Assembly (NCBI GenBank): GCA_034521495.1
Contig: JAXHMK010000004.1
Span: 528,587 to 592,586, forward strand
Direction: 5' to 3'
Length of the DNA stretch: 64,000 nt
From: Balneolaceae bacterium
Lineage (GTDB): Bacteria > Bacteroidota > Rhodothermia > Balneolales > Balneolaceae
Position numbers and translations under genes: made by a program. Positions 29,927 to 39,155 of the stretch are shown here, in pieces (positions within the stretch are counted from its first letter, which is position 1; each line of letters starts with the position of its first letter). The notes below the pieces were generated by a model that saw only the letters and a program-made list of their open reading frames with translations, was not told the origin of the DNA and searched no databases.

Positions 29927-31306
29927 TTGTCGTTTAATCAATTTCGACTGAGTTCTGATATCTTGAAGGGGTTGAATGATGTAAAACTTGAAAGCCCCTC
30001 ATCTTTACAAAAGAAAATATTCAAAGCAGTACAAGAGAAGAAAGATCTTGTCATAAATACAACAAAAGAGGAGAGCCCGGAGGTAGGCTATCTGATTTCC
30101 TTATTAAATGAGATAGCGAAATCAGAACGCAGGCAGGGTACTCGTGCTATTGTTGTAACAGCCGATAAAGAACGGGCCAAAACGCTTGATGAATGGATCT
30201 GGGCGATCGGTTATCATGCATCTATAGAGAGTGCATGTATAACAGATGATGGTGACCCTGATGAGCAGCTCGATGCTTTGATGAAGGGGCCTGTTGTGGT
30301 TGTTGCCACACCGGAGCGCCTTACCAATGTTCTTGAAAAGGGACGCATGATTTTTCGTGAAGTTCAGCAGTTAATCATTGACCAGGCCGAATTAATTGAC
30401 GATTGGGATTCAATTGAAGCAATCTCAAACCGCGTTATTGGGAACTGCCAGCGAATCTTCACTGCAGCTAAAGACAGCAAAGAACTGCGCGAAGCTGAAA
30501 AGCAGATGCTCAATGATCCTGAACTGGTAACACTTGCCAAGAAAAAGTCATCTGCGCCGAAGGCAGCTTCAAACGGGCAAGAAGAACCAAAAATTACAAA
30601 AGATCTTACGCAGTACTACATCAATGTTCCACCGCGATCTAAGATCTCTACACTGATGGCTCACCTCGATAAACACAAGCCTGATTCTGACTCGGCCGTA
30701 ATTTTTACAGCTTCACGTAAAACGGCAGACAGGCTCTACAAAATTCTTCGAAAGAGTAATAAGCGGGCTGTCAGTATCCACGACAAGACCGATAAAGATA
30801 CATTTAATGAGCGGTTTGGACGATTTAAATCCGGAAATGTTCAGCATTTGATTGTTGGGCAGATGTCTGCCGGTGACATTCCGATCGAACACACTTCACA
30901 GGTAATCAATTATGATGTACCGGAAGATGTAAACGAATACAAATTACGAGCCGAGCTTATAGGAGATGGAAAAGCAACGAGAATCATCAGTCTTGTATCC
31001 AAACAAGATCGGAGTGATATTAAAACGATTTGCAAATCACTTGGATATGCACCCGAGGAAGTACCTTTACCAAAAAGTGTAAAGGACAAACTTTCGTCTC
31101 GCGGAAAATCGAAATCCAAAAACAAACGGGGCGGACATGGAAAAGGTCGCGGAGGATCAAAAAAGAAAAAGAAACGATCGGCACGAAAACTCCACGAACT
31201 GCCCAAGCCCACGTTCGATCAGCTTGAGGGCGGGCGAACCGGTAAGAAGAAGAAAAAGAAAGAGAAGAAGGGGTTTATCGGATTTCTGAAGAACCTGTTT
31301 GATTAG
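29927..31306 (+). CDS. DEAD-box helicase homologue with degenerate ATPase motifs
   Basis: 459 residues with the two-RecA-lobe plan of DEAD-box RNA helicases and a Lys/Arg/Gly-rich tail (KSKNKRGGHGKGRGGSKKKK). A Q-motif-like PSSLQKKIF is present. Motif I (GxGKT) is replaced by LVINTTKEESPEVGYL, motif II DEAD by DQAE, SAT by TAA, and the HRxGR motif by a YKLRAELIGDGKAT segment. The fold-supporting VVVATPERL, AVIFTASRKTADRLY and QVINYDVPEDVNEY remain. ATP-driven unwinding is unlikely. It may be an RNA-binding scaffold on ribosomes or degradosomes. A 4-base overlap with the convergent symporter gene marks the end. Confidence 0.8.
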   Translation: MSFNQFRLSSDILKGLNDVKLESPSSLQKKIFKAVQEKKDLVINTTKEESPEVGYLISLLNEIAKSERRQGTRAIVVTADKERAKTLDEWIWAIGYHASIESACITDDGDPDEQLDALMKGPVVVVATPERLTNVLEKGRMIFREVQQLIIDQAELIDDWDSIEAISNRVIGNCQRIFTAAKDSKELREAEKQMLNDPELVTLAKKKSSAPKAASNGQEEPKITKDLTQYYINVPPRSKISTLMAHLDKHKPDSDSAVIFTASRKTADRLYKILRKSNKRAVSIHDKTDKDTFNERFGRFKSGNVQHLIVGQMSAGDIPIEHTSQVINYDVPEDVNEYKLRAELIGDGKATRIISLVSKQDRSDIKTICKSLGYAPEEVPLPKSVKDKLSSRGKSKSKNKRGGHGKGRGGSKKKKKRSARKLHELPKPTFDQLEGGRTGKKKKKKEKKGFIGFLKNLFD

Positions 31307-32820
31307 GAATCCTGCATATCTTCAAATGCCTGTTCTACTTTTGGAGCGGGTTCTGTAAAAAGACTGACGATCCACGTTGCGAAGAGTGCTGCAGTAAATC
31401 CCGGGATGAGCTCATATAAGGAGTCTTTCAACACAGGTATGTAATACCAGCCAATGGTTACGAGCGTCCCTGAAATCATTCCGGCAAAGATTCCCGCCCG
31501 GGTGGTGCCTTTCCAGTAGAGAGCCAGGATAGACGTTGGCCCGATGGCTGCTCCCAATCCGGCCCAGGCAAATAGCACAAGCCAAAAAACAAGTTCCTCA
31601 GCAAGAAATCCAAACAGTAATGAAAGTACGACTAATAGAAAAACAATGGATCGGCTGTAAAGCACAAGGCGTTTCTGCGGAATGATTTCGTTCTTTTTGA
31701 TAATTTTATCGTACAGATCCCGTACCACACTTGAAGCGGCTACAAGTAACTGCGAATCGGCGGTAGACATGATGGCAGCAAATATAGATGCCAGTACAAT
31801 TCCAAAAAGAACGGGATGGAGATGTTGCTGAGCTAAAAACGGGAAGAGATTTTCGGTATCGCTGGCGGGAAGCATCTCAACTTCAGGGAAAAATACACGT
31901 CCGGCTAAACCGATGAAAACCGCACCCCAGGCCATAAATACATTCCAAACAGTTCCGATAATGGCGGCAAAGCGAAGCTGCCTGGAATCATCGATCGACA
32001 TGTAACGCGCCAGGATATGAGGATTTCCGGGCGAACCCAATCCAATTCCTAAAAAACCAATAGCTGCACCGGCTGAAATGGCAAATGGATCAACATATGC
32101 AATATCCAATGCAGATAGTTGTATGAGCAACTGTGAGAGTCCGCCGGTATCGTAAATCGCTATAACCGGGAGTGCAACCAATGCAAAGATCATAAGGATG
32201 GCCTGGAGCATATCAGTGAGGCTTACAGCAAGAAATCCGCCAACAATTGTATATGCAAGTACTATAACGGCTGTAATGAAAATACCGGTATTTTGTTCTA
32301 ACCCAAATCCGGAGGCGAAGGCTTTACCGCCGGCCACAAACTGAGCAGAGACGTAGCCGATCATAAAAAGAAGAAATATGACAACGATCGTGATGCGCAG
32401 ATATCCATTTCGATCATCAAATCGTTCCGCAAAAAAATCGGGTACAGTAATGCAGTTTCTCTTTTCAGTAAAATTGCGCAGCCTGCGCGCATAGTAGAGA
32501 AAAAGAAATAGCTCAACAATAATATAGCCAACGACTGCCCAGATAGCCGAAGGGCCCCGGGAATATGCCATTCCGGTTACGCCAAGCAGAAGCCATGCAC
32601 TTCGTCCCGATACAACAGCTGATAATGCTACAACGAATCGATTCATTTTCCTGCCGCCAATAAAATATTCGCTGATTCCTTTCGATGAGAAACGTGAGGA
32701 GTAGATTCCGATTCCTATCAAAAGAAGCAGGTAACCGGCAAATGCTGCAATGGCGTAGGGATCGAGTGCAATGGACAGAGACTGAGTTTCATCCATTGTG
32801 TTGAGATCTTTTATTTGCAA
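31303..32820 (-). CDS. Sodium/solute symporter (SSS family, PutP-like)
   Basis: A 505-residue protein with about 13 membrane helices. SSS-family features include SEYFIGGRKMNRFVVALSA, ITVPDFFAERF, AYTIVGGFLAVSLTDMLQAI and FAAIMSTADSQLLVAASSVV. The closest named type is the sodium/proline symporter, but the substrate cannot be fixed from the sequence. The translated N-terminus has a short leader (MQIKDLNTMDETQSLS), so translation may start at the second Met. Confidence 0.85.
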   Translation of the reverse strand: MQIKDLNTMDETQSLSIALDPYAIAAFAGYLLLLIGIGIYSSRFSSKGISEYFIGGRKMNRFVVALSAVVSGRSAWLLLGVTGMAYSRGPSAIWAVVGYIIVELFLFLYYARRLRNFTEKRNCITVPDFFAERFDDRNGYLRITIVVIFLLFMIGYVSAQFVAGGKAFASGFGLEQNTGIFITAVIVLAYTIVGGFLAVSLTDMLQAILMIFALVALPVIAIYDTGGLSQLLIQLSALDIAYVDPFAISAGAAIGFLGIGLGSPGNPHILARYMSIDDSRQLRFAAIIGTVWNVFMAWGAVFIGLAGRVFFPEVEMLPASDTENLFPFLAQQHLHPVLFGIVLASIFAAIMSTADSQLLVAASSVVRDLYDKIIKKNEIIPQKRLVLYSRSIVFLLVVLSLLFGFLAEELVFWLVLFAWAGLGAAIGPTSILALYWKGTTRAGIFAGMISGTLVTIGWYYIPVLKDSLYELIPGFTAALFATWIVSLFTEPAPKVEQAFEDMQDS

Positions 32821-33126
32821 GGATCAATGCAACTGCAATAATCAAAACAGGCAGGACAAACATCACAAGGTAAAATGAATTCATAAACCATCTGCTGTTA
32901 TACAATTCAACATAAATCTAATGAAAGCCGATTGATATAAAAAGGAGCCACGTTTATCGACTGCTGAATCTGTTAAAATCAGATGTTTGATGGTTGCAGG
33001 AAGAGACAGGATTTGTTAGTATAGTCTGAATAGAAACGGTTCCTGAAACATGCATGAATTATTGAGAATCGGGGACAAAAAGTGATATTTTCCATACCTG
33101 ACTTTAAAAACTGACCAGATAAAAGT
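32821..33126. other. Intergenic region upstream of dnaN
   Basis: About 300 bases between divergent genes. No DnaA box cluster or hairpin was seen, so this is not an obvious replication origin. Confidence 0.5.
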
Positions 33127-34242
33127 ATGAAATTTAATGTATCAAGTAACGATCTGAATGAGGGACTCTCAGCAGTAATCGGAGCGGTTCCGACAAAAGC
33201 TACTCTCCCAATCCTCGAAACTATTTTGTTTGAAAGTGAAGATGGCCGATTGAAATTAACGGCTACCGATCTTGAGATCTCAATTATTGAATATATTGAT
33301 GCAGATATTGAAGAGGATGGATCAGTTGCGATTCCGGCAAAGCGATTGCAGGAAACATTGCGTCAGCTTCCAAATATCCCGGTATTTTTTGAGGTAGATG
33401 AAGACCATAACGTTGAGTTTAAAACGGATAAAGGAAAATATAAATTGGTTGGAGAAGAGGCCGATGAATTTCCTGAAATTCCAAATATGGACGGTGGTAC
33501 GAATCTTTCCACAGAGACTAAGCTTCTGCAAAATGCAATTGGAAAAACAATGTTTGCCGTTTCTACGGATGATCTCCGCCCCGCGATGATGGGAGTATTT
33601 TTTGATATCGGGGAAGAGGAAACAAAATTTGTGGCTACAGACGGCCATCGGCTGGTAAAATATGTGAACAGGAATTTTACTTCAGATACACCACTCTCTT
33701 TTATTGTACCGGATAAAGCATTGAATCTCATCTCAAAAGCGCTGGATGATAGTACAACGGATCTGACAATCTCCGATGATCATGCACAATTTAAGAGCGG
33801 TAGCACGATTGTTATTACAAGATTAATTAATGAGCAGTATCCCAATTACGAATCAGTCATTCCGAGAGATAATGACAAGAACTTGCTAATCGATAAAAAC
33901 CAGATGCTGGCTACGGTTCGAAGGGTATCGGTTTTCTCAAGCAGCACTACGCGTCAGATCAGGCTTCAGCTACATAATGATAAAATTACTATTCGCGCAG
34001 AAGACCTGGATATGAGCAGCGAAGCGAAAGAAACAATTTCGTGTGATTATAGTTTTGATGAGATGGAAATTGGATTTAACGCAAAATACCTGGGTGACGT
34101 GCTGAGCAACGTTGACGGTGATGAAGCCAAATTTGAACTCTCTACTCCCAACCGCGCGGGTATTGTAAAACCGGCCGAGGAAGAAGAGGGCGAACAGATG
34201 CTGATGCTCGTGATGCCGGTGATGCTTAACAGCTACGCATAA
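33127..34242 (+). CDS. dnaN: DNA polymerase III beta subunit (sliding clamp)
   Basis: A 371-residue sliding clamp. It opens MKFNVSSNDLNEGLSAVIGA and has the clamp landmarks KATLPILETILFE, AIPAKRLQETLRQLP, FVATDGHRLVKY, RLINEQYPNYESVIPRDNDK and the C-terminal LMLVMPVMLNSYA that lines the protein-binding pocket. dnaA and gyrB are not beside it, so the gene has left the usual origin cluster. The SAM hydroxide adenosyltransferase gene starts eight bases downstream, which suggests cotranscription. Confidence 0.97.
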   Translation: MKFNVSSNDLNEGLSAVIGAVPTKATLPILETILFESEDGRLKLTATDLEISIIEYIDADIEEDGSVAIPAKRLQETLRQLPNIPVFFEVDEDHNVEFKTDKGKYKLVGEEADEFPEIPNMDGGTNLSTETKLLQNAIGKTMFAVSTDDLRPAMMGVFFDIGEEETKFVATDGHRLVKYVNRNFTSDTPLSFIVPDKALNLISKALDDSTTDLTISDDHAQFKSGSTIVITRLINEQYPNYESVIPRDNDKNLLIDKNQMLATVRRVSVFSSSTTRQIRLQLHNDKITIRAEDLDMSSEAKETISCDYSFDEMEIGFNAKYLGDVLSNVDGDEAKFELSTPNRAGIVKPAEEEEGEQMLMLVMPVMLNSYA

Positions 34243-34250
34243 ACTCTGCA

Positions 34251-35039
34251 ATGTCTCCCATAATTACACTTACAACCGACTTTGGAAACCAGGATCATTA
34301 CGTAAGTGTAATGAAAGCGGTTATTCTGGATATTATACCGGATGTTCGCTTTATCGACATTTCCCATGAAATTCCACCACAGGATGTGATGGCCGGAGCC
34401 TGGGTGGTTCGCAACTCTGCACCCTATTTCCCGCCGGGAACCGTTCATCTTGTTGTCGTTGATCCGGGAGTGGGTACGGATCGTGCGCCTGTTGCTATCA
34501 AAATTAAAGATCAGCTATTTGTAGGCCCTGATAATGGAATATTTTCGCTGATTGGTGAAGAGTTTGGCTATGAAGCTGTTAAACTTGAAAACATAAAGTA
34601 CTGGCGTCAAGATCAATCCTCCACATTTCACGGGCGTGATATTTTTGCCCCGGTGGCAGCACATATTGCAAACGGCGTTTCGCTTGATGAGTTAGGAGAT
34701 CCTTTAGAAAAACTGGTAACCTATCGGTGGGCTATTCCCATTTCCGATAAAGACGGTATCCAGGGCTGGATTGTGCATATTGACCGGTTTGGGAATCTGG
34801 TTTCTAATATTCCCTCCTCTTTGATTAAAGAAACCATTGGCGATTCCCGCCTCAAAATCTACGTCGGCAATACTATTCTTGATGAGATTGTGCCCACCTT
34901 CGGAGCTGTGCCTGATGGTGAACCGGCAGCATACATTGGCAGTTCAGATAAACTGGAAATTGCCATCAACAAAGGAAATGCAAAACAGATGCTTGGTGTT
35001 GAGAAAGGTGCGCAAATATCGATCGTGGTTCAAAAATAA
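34251..35039 (+). CDS. SAM hydroxide adenosyltransferase (DUF62 family)
   Basis: A 262-residue protein of the fluorinase/duf62 fold. Family marks are ITLTTDFGNQDHYVSVMKAV, FIDISHEIPPQDV, VHLVVVDPGVGTDRAPV and FVGPDNGIFSLI. Characterised members hydrolyse S-adenosylmethionine to adenosine and methionine. The chlorinase/fluorinase loop is absent, so halogenation is not expected. It follows dnaN by eight bases, and a pair of short inverted-repeat elements begins five bases after the stop. Confidence 0.9.
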   Translation: MSPIITLTTDFGNQDHYVSVMKAVILDIIPDVRFIDISHEIPPQDVMAGAWVVRNSAPYFPPGTVHLVVVDPGVGTDRAPVAIKIKDQLFVGPDNGIFSLIGEEFGYEAVKLENIKYWRQDQSSTFHGRDIFAPVAAHIANGVSLDELGDPLEKLVTYRWAIPISDKDGIQGWIVHIDRFGNLVSNIPSSLIKETIGDSRLKIYVGNTILDEIVPTFGAVPDGEPAAYIGSSDKLEIAINKGNAKQMLGVEKGAQISIVVQK

Positions 35040-35043
35040 GATA

Positions 35044-35335
35044 AGACATTGTATTTTTCTTGCAATTGAGTGATCTATAAACAGGTATTAATATTTTACC
35101 AATCTGAGATTGTGAGTTAGCTCGAAAAAATACAATGTCTCCCAAACTGGCACAAGTGACGCTTCGCTTAACACTTGCGCCAGGCGGGGTTCAGAAATGA
35201 AGTAAGACATTGTAATTTTCTTACTAAGATAGCGCAAGCGTCCCGCTTGTGCTTGTTATAACGTTTATTGAGCACGAGCGAGACGCTCGCGCTATTAAGT
35301 TTGAGAGTGTGATGTGCCAAGAAAATACAATGTCT
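35044..35335. repeat. Two short inverted-repeat elements sharing ends
   Basis: AGACATTGTATTTTT opens at 35044 and its inverse closes at 35140 (97 bases). A second unit has AGACATTGTA at 35205 and its inverse at 35326-35335 (131 bases). The second contains an inner palindrome (AGCGCAAGCGTCCCGCTTG and its inverse near 35230-35295). They encode nothing and are probably miniature or REP-type repeats. Confidence 0.75.
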
Positions 35336-35409
35336 CAGAAAGTCCACTCCGTAACTATAGAACGTTGTTTGCGTATCGAAAAAAAGTGTTCAACCAATCT
35401 AATTGATGC

Positions 35410-36213
35410 ATGAAATTTGAAGTTCGTTCTCCGCTTTACGATCAGGAATCTATAGGAATCCCCTCAGAAGTAGAAAACCTGTCTAAACCGTTTAATGGTA
35501 CGGTCTGTTCAAGAAAGGGTGATGAATATACCATCAAGAACAATATTGTTGATCTGCTCCCAAAAGAGAAAGAATATACCCTTGCACAGAGCACGAATCA
35601 CTGGAGTATCACAGCGTCTGTATATGAAGATTTGTGGCGGGTTCGATCTCTGTCGCTACTCACCGGCGAACAATTTCCCATTGAAAAGGAGAAAAAACTC
35701 CTGAATGAGTGGTTGAACCCTCAACCCGGAAAAACATATTTAGATGTGGGCTGTTCCACTGCGATGTACGCAAGAGCGTTGAAAAAAGCAGAGCCTGAGA
35801 GCCGTCTTGTAGCAATTGATTTTGCAGATGCAATGCTTGAAGAAGCCCGGCTGAAAGCTGAAGCCAATCAAACAGATCTGCTGCTCATACGGGCTGATGC
35901 ACGCGAGATGCCCTTCTTTGCAAAAACATTTGACGGAATAGCAATGGGAGGTACACTTAATGAACTGGGGGATGAGTTAAAGGTACTGTTTGAGTGCCGC
36001 CGGGTTTTGAAAGATGAAGGAATCCTGTTTATGATGCATCTTATCAAATCGGAGACATGGTACGGATGGCTGTTCCAAAACTCTGCCGAGTGGAGCGGGC
36101 TAAAATTCTGGACGGTGGATGAGAGCAACGAATTGTTTAAACGCTCCGGTTTTAAAGTAGAAGATCAGTTTATCAAAGGGATTGTTTGTTTTACGAAATT
36201 GAAAACGGTTTAA
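35410..36213 (+). CDS. Class I SAM-dependent methyltransferase
   Basis: 267 residues. The Rossmann motifs are KTYLDVGCSTAMYARALKKA (motif I, near residue 112), LVAIDFADAMLEEA (motif II), LIRADAREMPFFAKTFDGIA and LKDEGILFMMHL. The first 60 residues resemble the small zinc-less N-terminal domain seen in Trm112-like methyltransferases (FEVRSPLYDQESIGIP, YTIKNNIVDLLPKEK), without cysteine pairs. The substrate is unknown. It stands alone between repeat clusters. Confidence 0.82.
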   Translation: MKFEVRSPLYDQESIGIPSEVENLSKPFNGTVCSRKGDEYTIKNNIVDLLPKEKEYTLAQSTNHWSITASVYEDLWRVRSLSLLTGEQFPIEKEKKLLNEWLNPQPGKTYLDVGCSTAMYARALKKAEPESRLVAIDFADAMLEEARLKAEANQTDLLLIRADAREMPFFAKTFDGIAMGGTLNELGDELKVLFECRRVLKDEGILFMMHLIKSETWYGWLFQNSAEWSGLKFWTVDESNELFKRSGFKVEDQFIKGIVCFTKLKTV

Positions 36214-36214
36214 T

Positions 36215-36600
36215 AAGAACCTGGCAGAGTACTGAATCGAGAACCTGGCAGAGCGCTGAGCGGAGCGAAGTTCCTGCAAGAGTTCGGATTCACGCCTCCA
36301 ATTCACCGCTTTAGATAACACTTTGCAACTCCTGGCAGAGTTCGACTATTTTTTTAAAAGGCCTCACATCTGGTGCAAGTTTGTAACTTGTACCAAAACT
36401 ATTTTGCACAAATTACAAACTTGCGCGAGTAAAGCACCGGCACTCTTGCAGGTTGCTGAATGGAGAACCTGAAAGAGCACTGAGCAGAGCGAAGTTCCTT
36501 TCAGAGTTTGGGTTTCGATCTCAAAACGCAATCAAGTCTCAATCAGGTCTTGCAACTCTGCCAGGAATCCGAAAGGCGCGGATGCTCTGGCAGGTTGCTT
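36215..36600. repeat. REP-like repeat cluster
   Basis: GAACCTGGCAGAG occurs at 36218 and 36241, a variant GAACCTGAAAGAGCACTGAG at 36466, and inverse forms (CTCTGCCAGG, CTCCTGGCAGAG) at 36326 and 36550. A further inverted pair TGCAAGTTTGTAACTTG / CAAATTACAAACTTGC lies at 36372-36424. It fills the space between two convergent genes and has no coding sense. Confidence 0.7.
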
Positions 36601-36603
36601 GAA

Positions 36604-38238
36604 TCACATCCGATCCGGTGCATCAATACCCAGGATTCCAAGTCCGTTTGCCAGCACTGTTGCCGTGGCTTTTGCCAACATCGTTCGGGCCTGCATGAGC
36701 TCGTCCTCCTCACCGATAATTCTGCAATCGTGGTAGAAAGATGTAAATGCAGAGGCAAGCTCATTCAGATACGTAATCAACCGGTGCGGTTCACGATGCT
36801 GGGCTGCCAGTGAGATCGCTTCGGGAAAGGCGATCAGTTTTTTGATGAGTGTGGTTTCTGATTCATGAGTGAGAACAGAGAGATCAATATCATCGTTGAA
36901 TTTTGAGATCTCATCAATTTTTCGAAGGATTGATTGAATGCGTGCGTGTGCATATTGCAGGTAGAAGACGGGATTTTTTTCACCGGTTTCTTTCGCCGTT
37001 GTGATGTCGAATTCAAGATGAGTATTCGGGGATCTCATCAAAAAGAAAAAGCGGGTTACGTCTTCTCCCACTTCGTCCATTAATTCGTCGAGAGTAACAA
37101 AGTTGGCTTTCCGTGTACTCATCTTAAAAGGTTTGCCTTCTTTAACTAATGTGACAAACTGGTATACAAGCACTTCTACTTTCTCTTTATCATATCCCAA
37201 AACCTCGATCCCGCTCAGTACATCAGGGTACGTATCGATATGATCGGCTCCGAATACATCAATGCACAGATCAAATTTGCGATCGAGTTTGTTGGCGTGA
37301 TAGGCAATATCCGGTAATCGGTAGGTGGGCTCACCGCTGCTTTTGATTAAAACCGTATCCTGGTCTTTCCCGAATTCAGTTGTTTTAAACCAAACGGCGC
37401 CGTCTTTATCGTACGCCAGATCTTTCTGTCGAAAGGTTTCAACTACCTCATCAATCGAGCCGTCTTCATAAAGCGTGTGCTCATTGAAGAAAGAATCCAT
37501 CTCGATATTCATCCGCTTGAGCGTACTCTGAATCTCTTCGAAAATGACCGATTCTGCTTTTTCTTTAAATACGGTTTCAGTTTCTTCCTCAGCCAGTTGA
37601 TCGGCATGTTCTTGAACAAGCTGTTTGGCAATATCTTTGATGTATTCCCCTTCATAACCACCTTCGGGAAATTCAGAATCTTCTCCAATCTCTTCCAGGT
37701 ATCGGGCTTGAACACTCAGGCCCAGCATTCGCATCTGTCGGCCGGCATTGTTAAAATAGTACTCACGCTGTACATCCGCACCGGTCCATTCCAGAAGCCT
37801 GGAAACCGTATCTCCAAGAACAGCATTTCGACCGTGGCCCACTGTTAATGGTCCCGTTGGGTTTGCACTTACAAATTCCACCAGGCACTCAACTCCCATA
37901 TTGTCACTCGTTTTTCCAAATTCAGAACCGGATTTCAGAATTTCGCCAAGCTCATCATACAGGTAATCCTCAGCAAAACGGAAATTGATAAATCCGGGGC
38001 CGGCGATCTCTACTGCTTTAATTTTTTTGGGATCGGATTCAAGGTGATCAATCAACTCTTCGGCTATTGCACGTGGATTTTTTTTGAGGATTTTGGGCAG
38101 AACCATCGCCACATTTGTAGCCGCATCCCCATGAGATGGATCTTTCGGCGTCTCAATCTTGATGTCGGGAACTTGATCTTCAGGCAAACCGAGCTTCAAC
38201 AGTGCCTGCCTTATAATTTTTTGTAAATAGGTTTCCAT
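36604..38238 (-). CDS. argS: Arginyl-tRNA synthetase
   Basis: A 544-residue class I synthetase that charges tRNA-Arg. HIGH is represented by PTGPLTVGHGRNAVLGD (near residue 125) and KMSK by KMSTRKANFVTLDEL (near 365). The N-terminal Add1 domain reads PSHGDAATNVAMVLPKILKK and the C-terminal DALR domain ends GLGILGIDAPDRM. Length and motifs are complete. Confidence 0.96.
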   Translation of the reverse strand: METYLQKIIRQALLKLGLPEDQVPDIKIETPKDPSHGDAATNVAMVLPKILKKNPRAIAEELIDHLESDPKKIKAVEIAGPGFINFRFAEDYLYDELGEILKSGSEFGKTSDNMGVECLVEFVSANPTGPLTVGHGRNAVLGDTVSRLLEWTGADVQREYYFNNAGRQMRMLGLSVQARYLEEIGEDSEFPEGGYEGEYIKDIAKQLVQEHADQLAEEETETVFKEKAESVIFEEIQSTLKRMNIEMDSFFNEHTLYEDGSIDEVVETFRQKDLAYDKDGAVWFKTTEFGKDQDTVLIKSSGEPTYRLPDIAYHANKLDRKFDLCIDVFGADHIDTYPDVLSGIEVLGYDKEKVEVLVYQFVTLVKEGKPFKMSTRKANFVTLDELMDEVGEDVTRFFFLMRSPNTHLEFDITTAKETGEKNPVFYLQYAHARIQSILRKIDEISKFNDDIDLSVLTHESETTLIKKLIAFPEAISLAAQHREPHRLITYLNELASAFTSFYHDCRIIGEEDELMQARTMLAKATATVLANGLGILGIDAPDRM

Positions 38239-38334
38239 GAATGGAAGAAAAAATGTTTGATTGTAAGTTAGATTCTCTGTTTAACAAGAGGGTAAATATA
38301 CAGGTTTCGCAGGCTCATTTCTTGGGGATTCTTT

Positions 38335-38480
38335 ATCTCCAGTTTAAGACCCACCCTAAATCCCTCCCTATGGCGAAAAGCACGCCACAAGGAGGGACTT
38401 TTAGTGTTCATTTTATAACAACTCCCCTTCCTTGTTTCGCATCTTTTGGCGGAATAGGGAAGGGGCTGGGGGAAGGGTTA
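38335..38480. repeat. Degenerate intergenic repeat
   Basis: C-rich strings (CCACCCTAAATCCCTCCC; ACTCCCCTTCC) face G-rich counterparts (AGGAGGGACTT; GGGAAGGGGCTGGGGGAAGG), giving long imperfect hairpins. Repeats of this style are frequent between genes in this group of bacteria. Confidence 0.5.
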
Positions 38481-39041
38481 AAAAAGCGTAGGCTGATCAT
38501 CACCTGAAGAAGCCGTTTTTCGTGCAAAGGATGGATCAGTATGAAACAATTCAAGCATTTCCGGGGTGAAGCGTCTTCCGTACGCTCTTCGGCAAACTCC
38601 CTGCAGCGCCTTCTCCCCGTTGGATGTAATGGAGAGATACCCGTGTTCATCTTCGTGAATAAAACCAAACTGACGGATGTCGTTTACAATCAGGTAAGCC
38701 AGTTTTGCGGTTACGCCGATATTTTTTTCAACGAATTCACGATGGGGCGGCTCATCCTCTGTGGCAACGAGAATTCCAAGCAGGTTGAGTTCAGCTTCTG
38801 TGAGTGGATAGCCTTCGGAGTGTTTGGTGAGGAGGCTATCCCACGCGGCCTGGCTGTAATAGAGGCCAAACCACCATTTGGCATTTTTCAGAAGTTTATG
38901 AGTGACCGCACAGGCCAGGTATTTTCCGGGAGCGGCATGGCGGGGCTCACCCCGGTCGCGATACATGCTAACCATCGTAGCAAGATCCAGCTCTTGCAGG
39001 TTTGGCGGATATTTGAATATGAACTCGGATTTTTTTTGCAT
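38478..39041 (-). CDS. Hypothetical protein with winged-helix-like C-terminus
   Basis: A 187-residue soluble protein. The first half includes YRDRGEPRHAAPGKYLACAV and KWWFGLYYSQAAWDSLL. The second half (LTEAELNLLGILVATEDEPP, VTAKLAYLIVNDIRQFGFIH, GYLSITSNGEKALQGVCRRA) has the helix-helix-strand pattern of a winged helix. I recognise no family and the neighbours give no hint. Confidence 0.6.
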   Translation of the reverse strand: MQKKSEFIFKYPPNLQELDLATMVSMYRDRGEPRHAAPGKYLACAVTHKLLKNAKWWFGLYYSQAAWDSLLTKHSEGYPLTEAELNLLGILVATEDEPPHREFVEKNIGVTAKLAYLIVNDIRQFGFIHEDEHGYLSITSNGEKALQGVCRRAYGRRFTPEMLELFHTDPSFARKTASSGDDQPTLF

Positions 39042-39155
39042 GATGCACTCCTCAGCCTTCTCTCAAGTTTACAAAAAATTGGCGGGGTTTGTTTAATAAA
39101 TTAGTGAGAAGGCAAATCACAAAAGTGAAAAGTAAATGCAGTTCAAACCAGATTG

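Noticed and set aside
32821..33126. Possible replication origin beside dnaN
   Set aside because: No DnaA-box cluster, no dnaA or gyrB neighbour. TTATCCACA strings occur only inside unrelated coding DNA (near 10835 and 53605).
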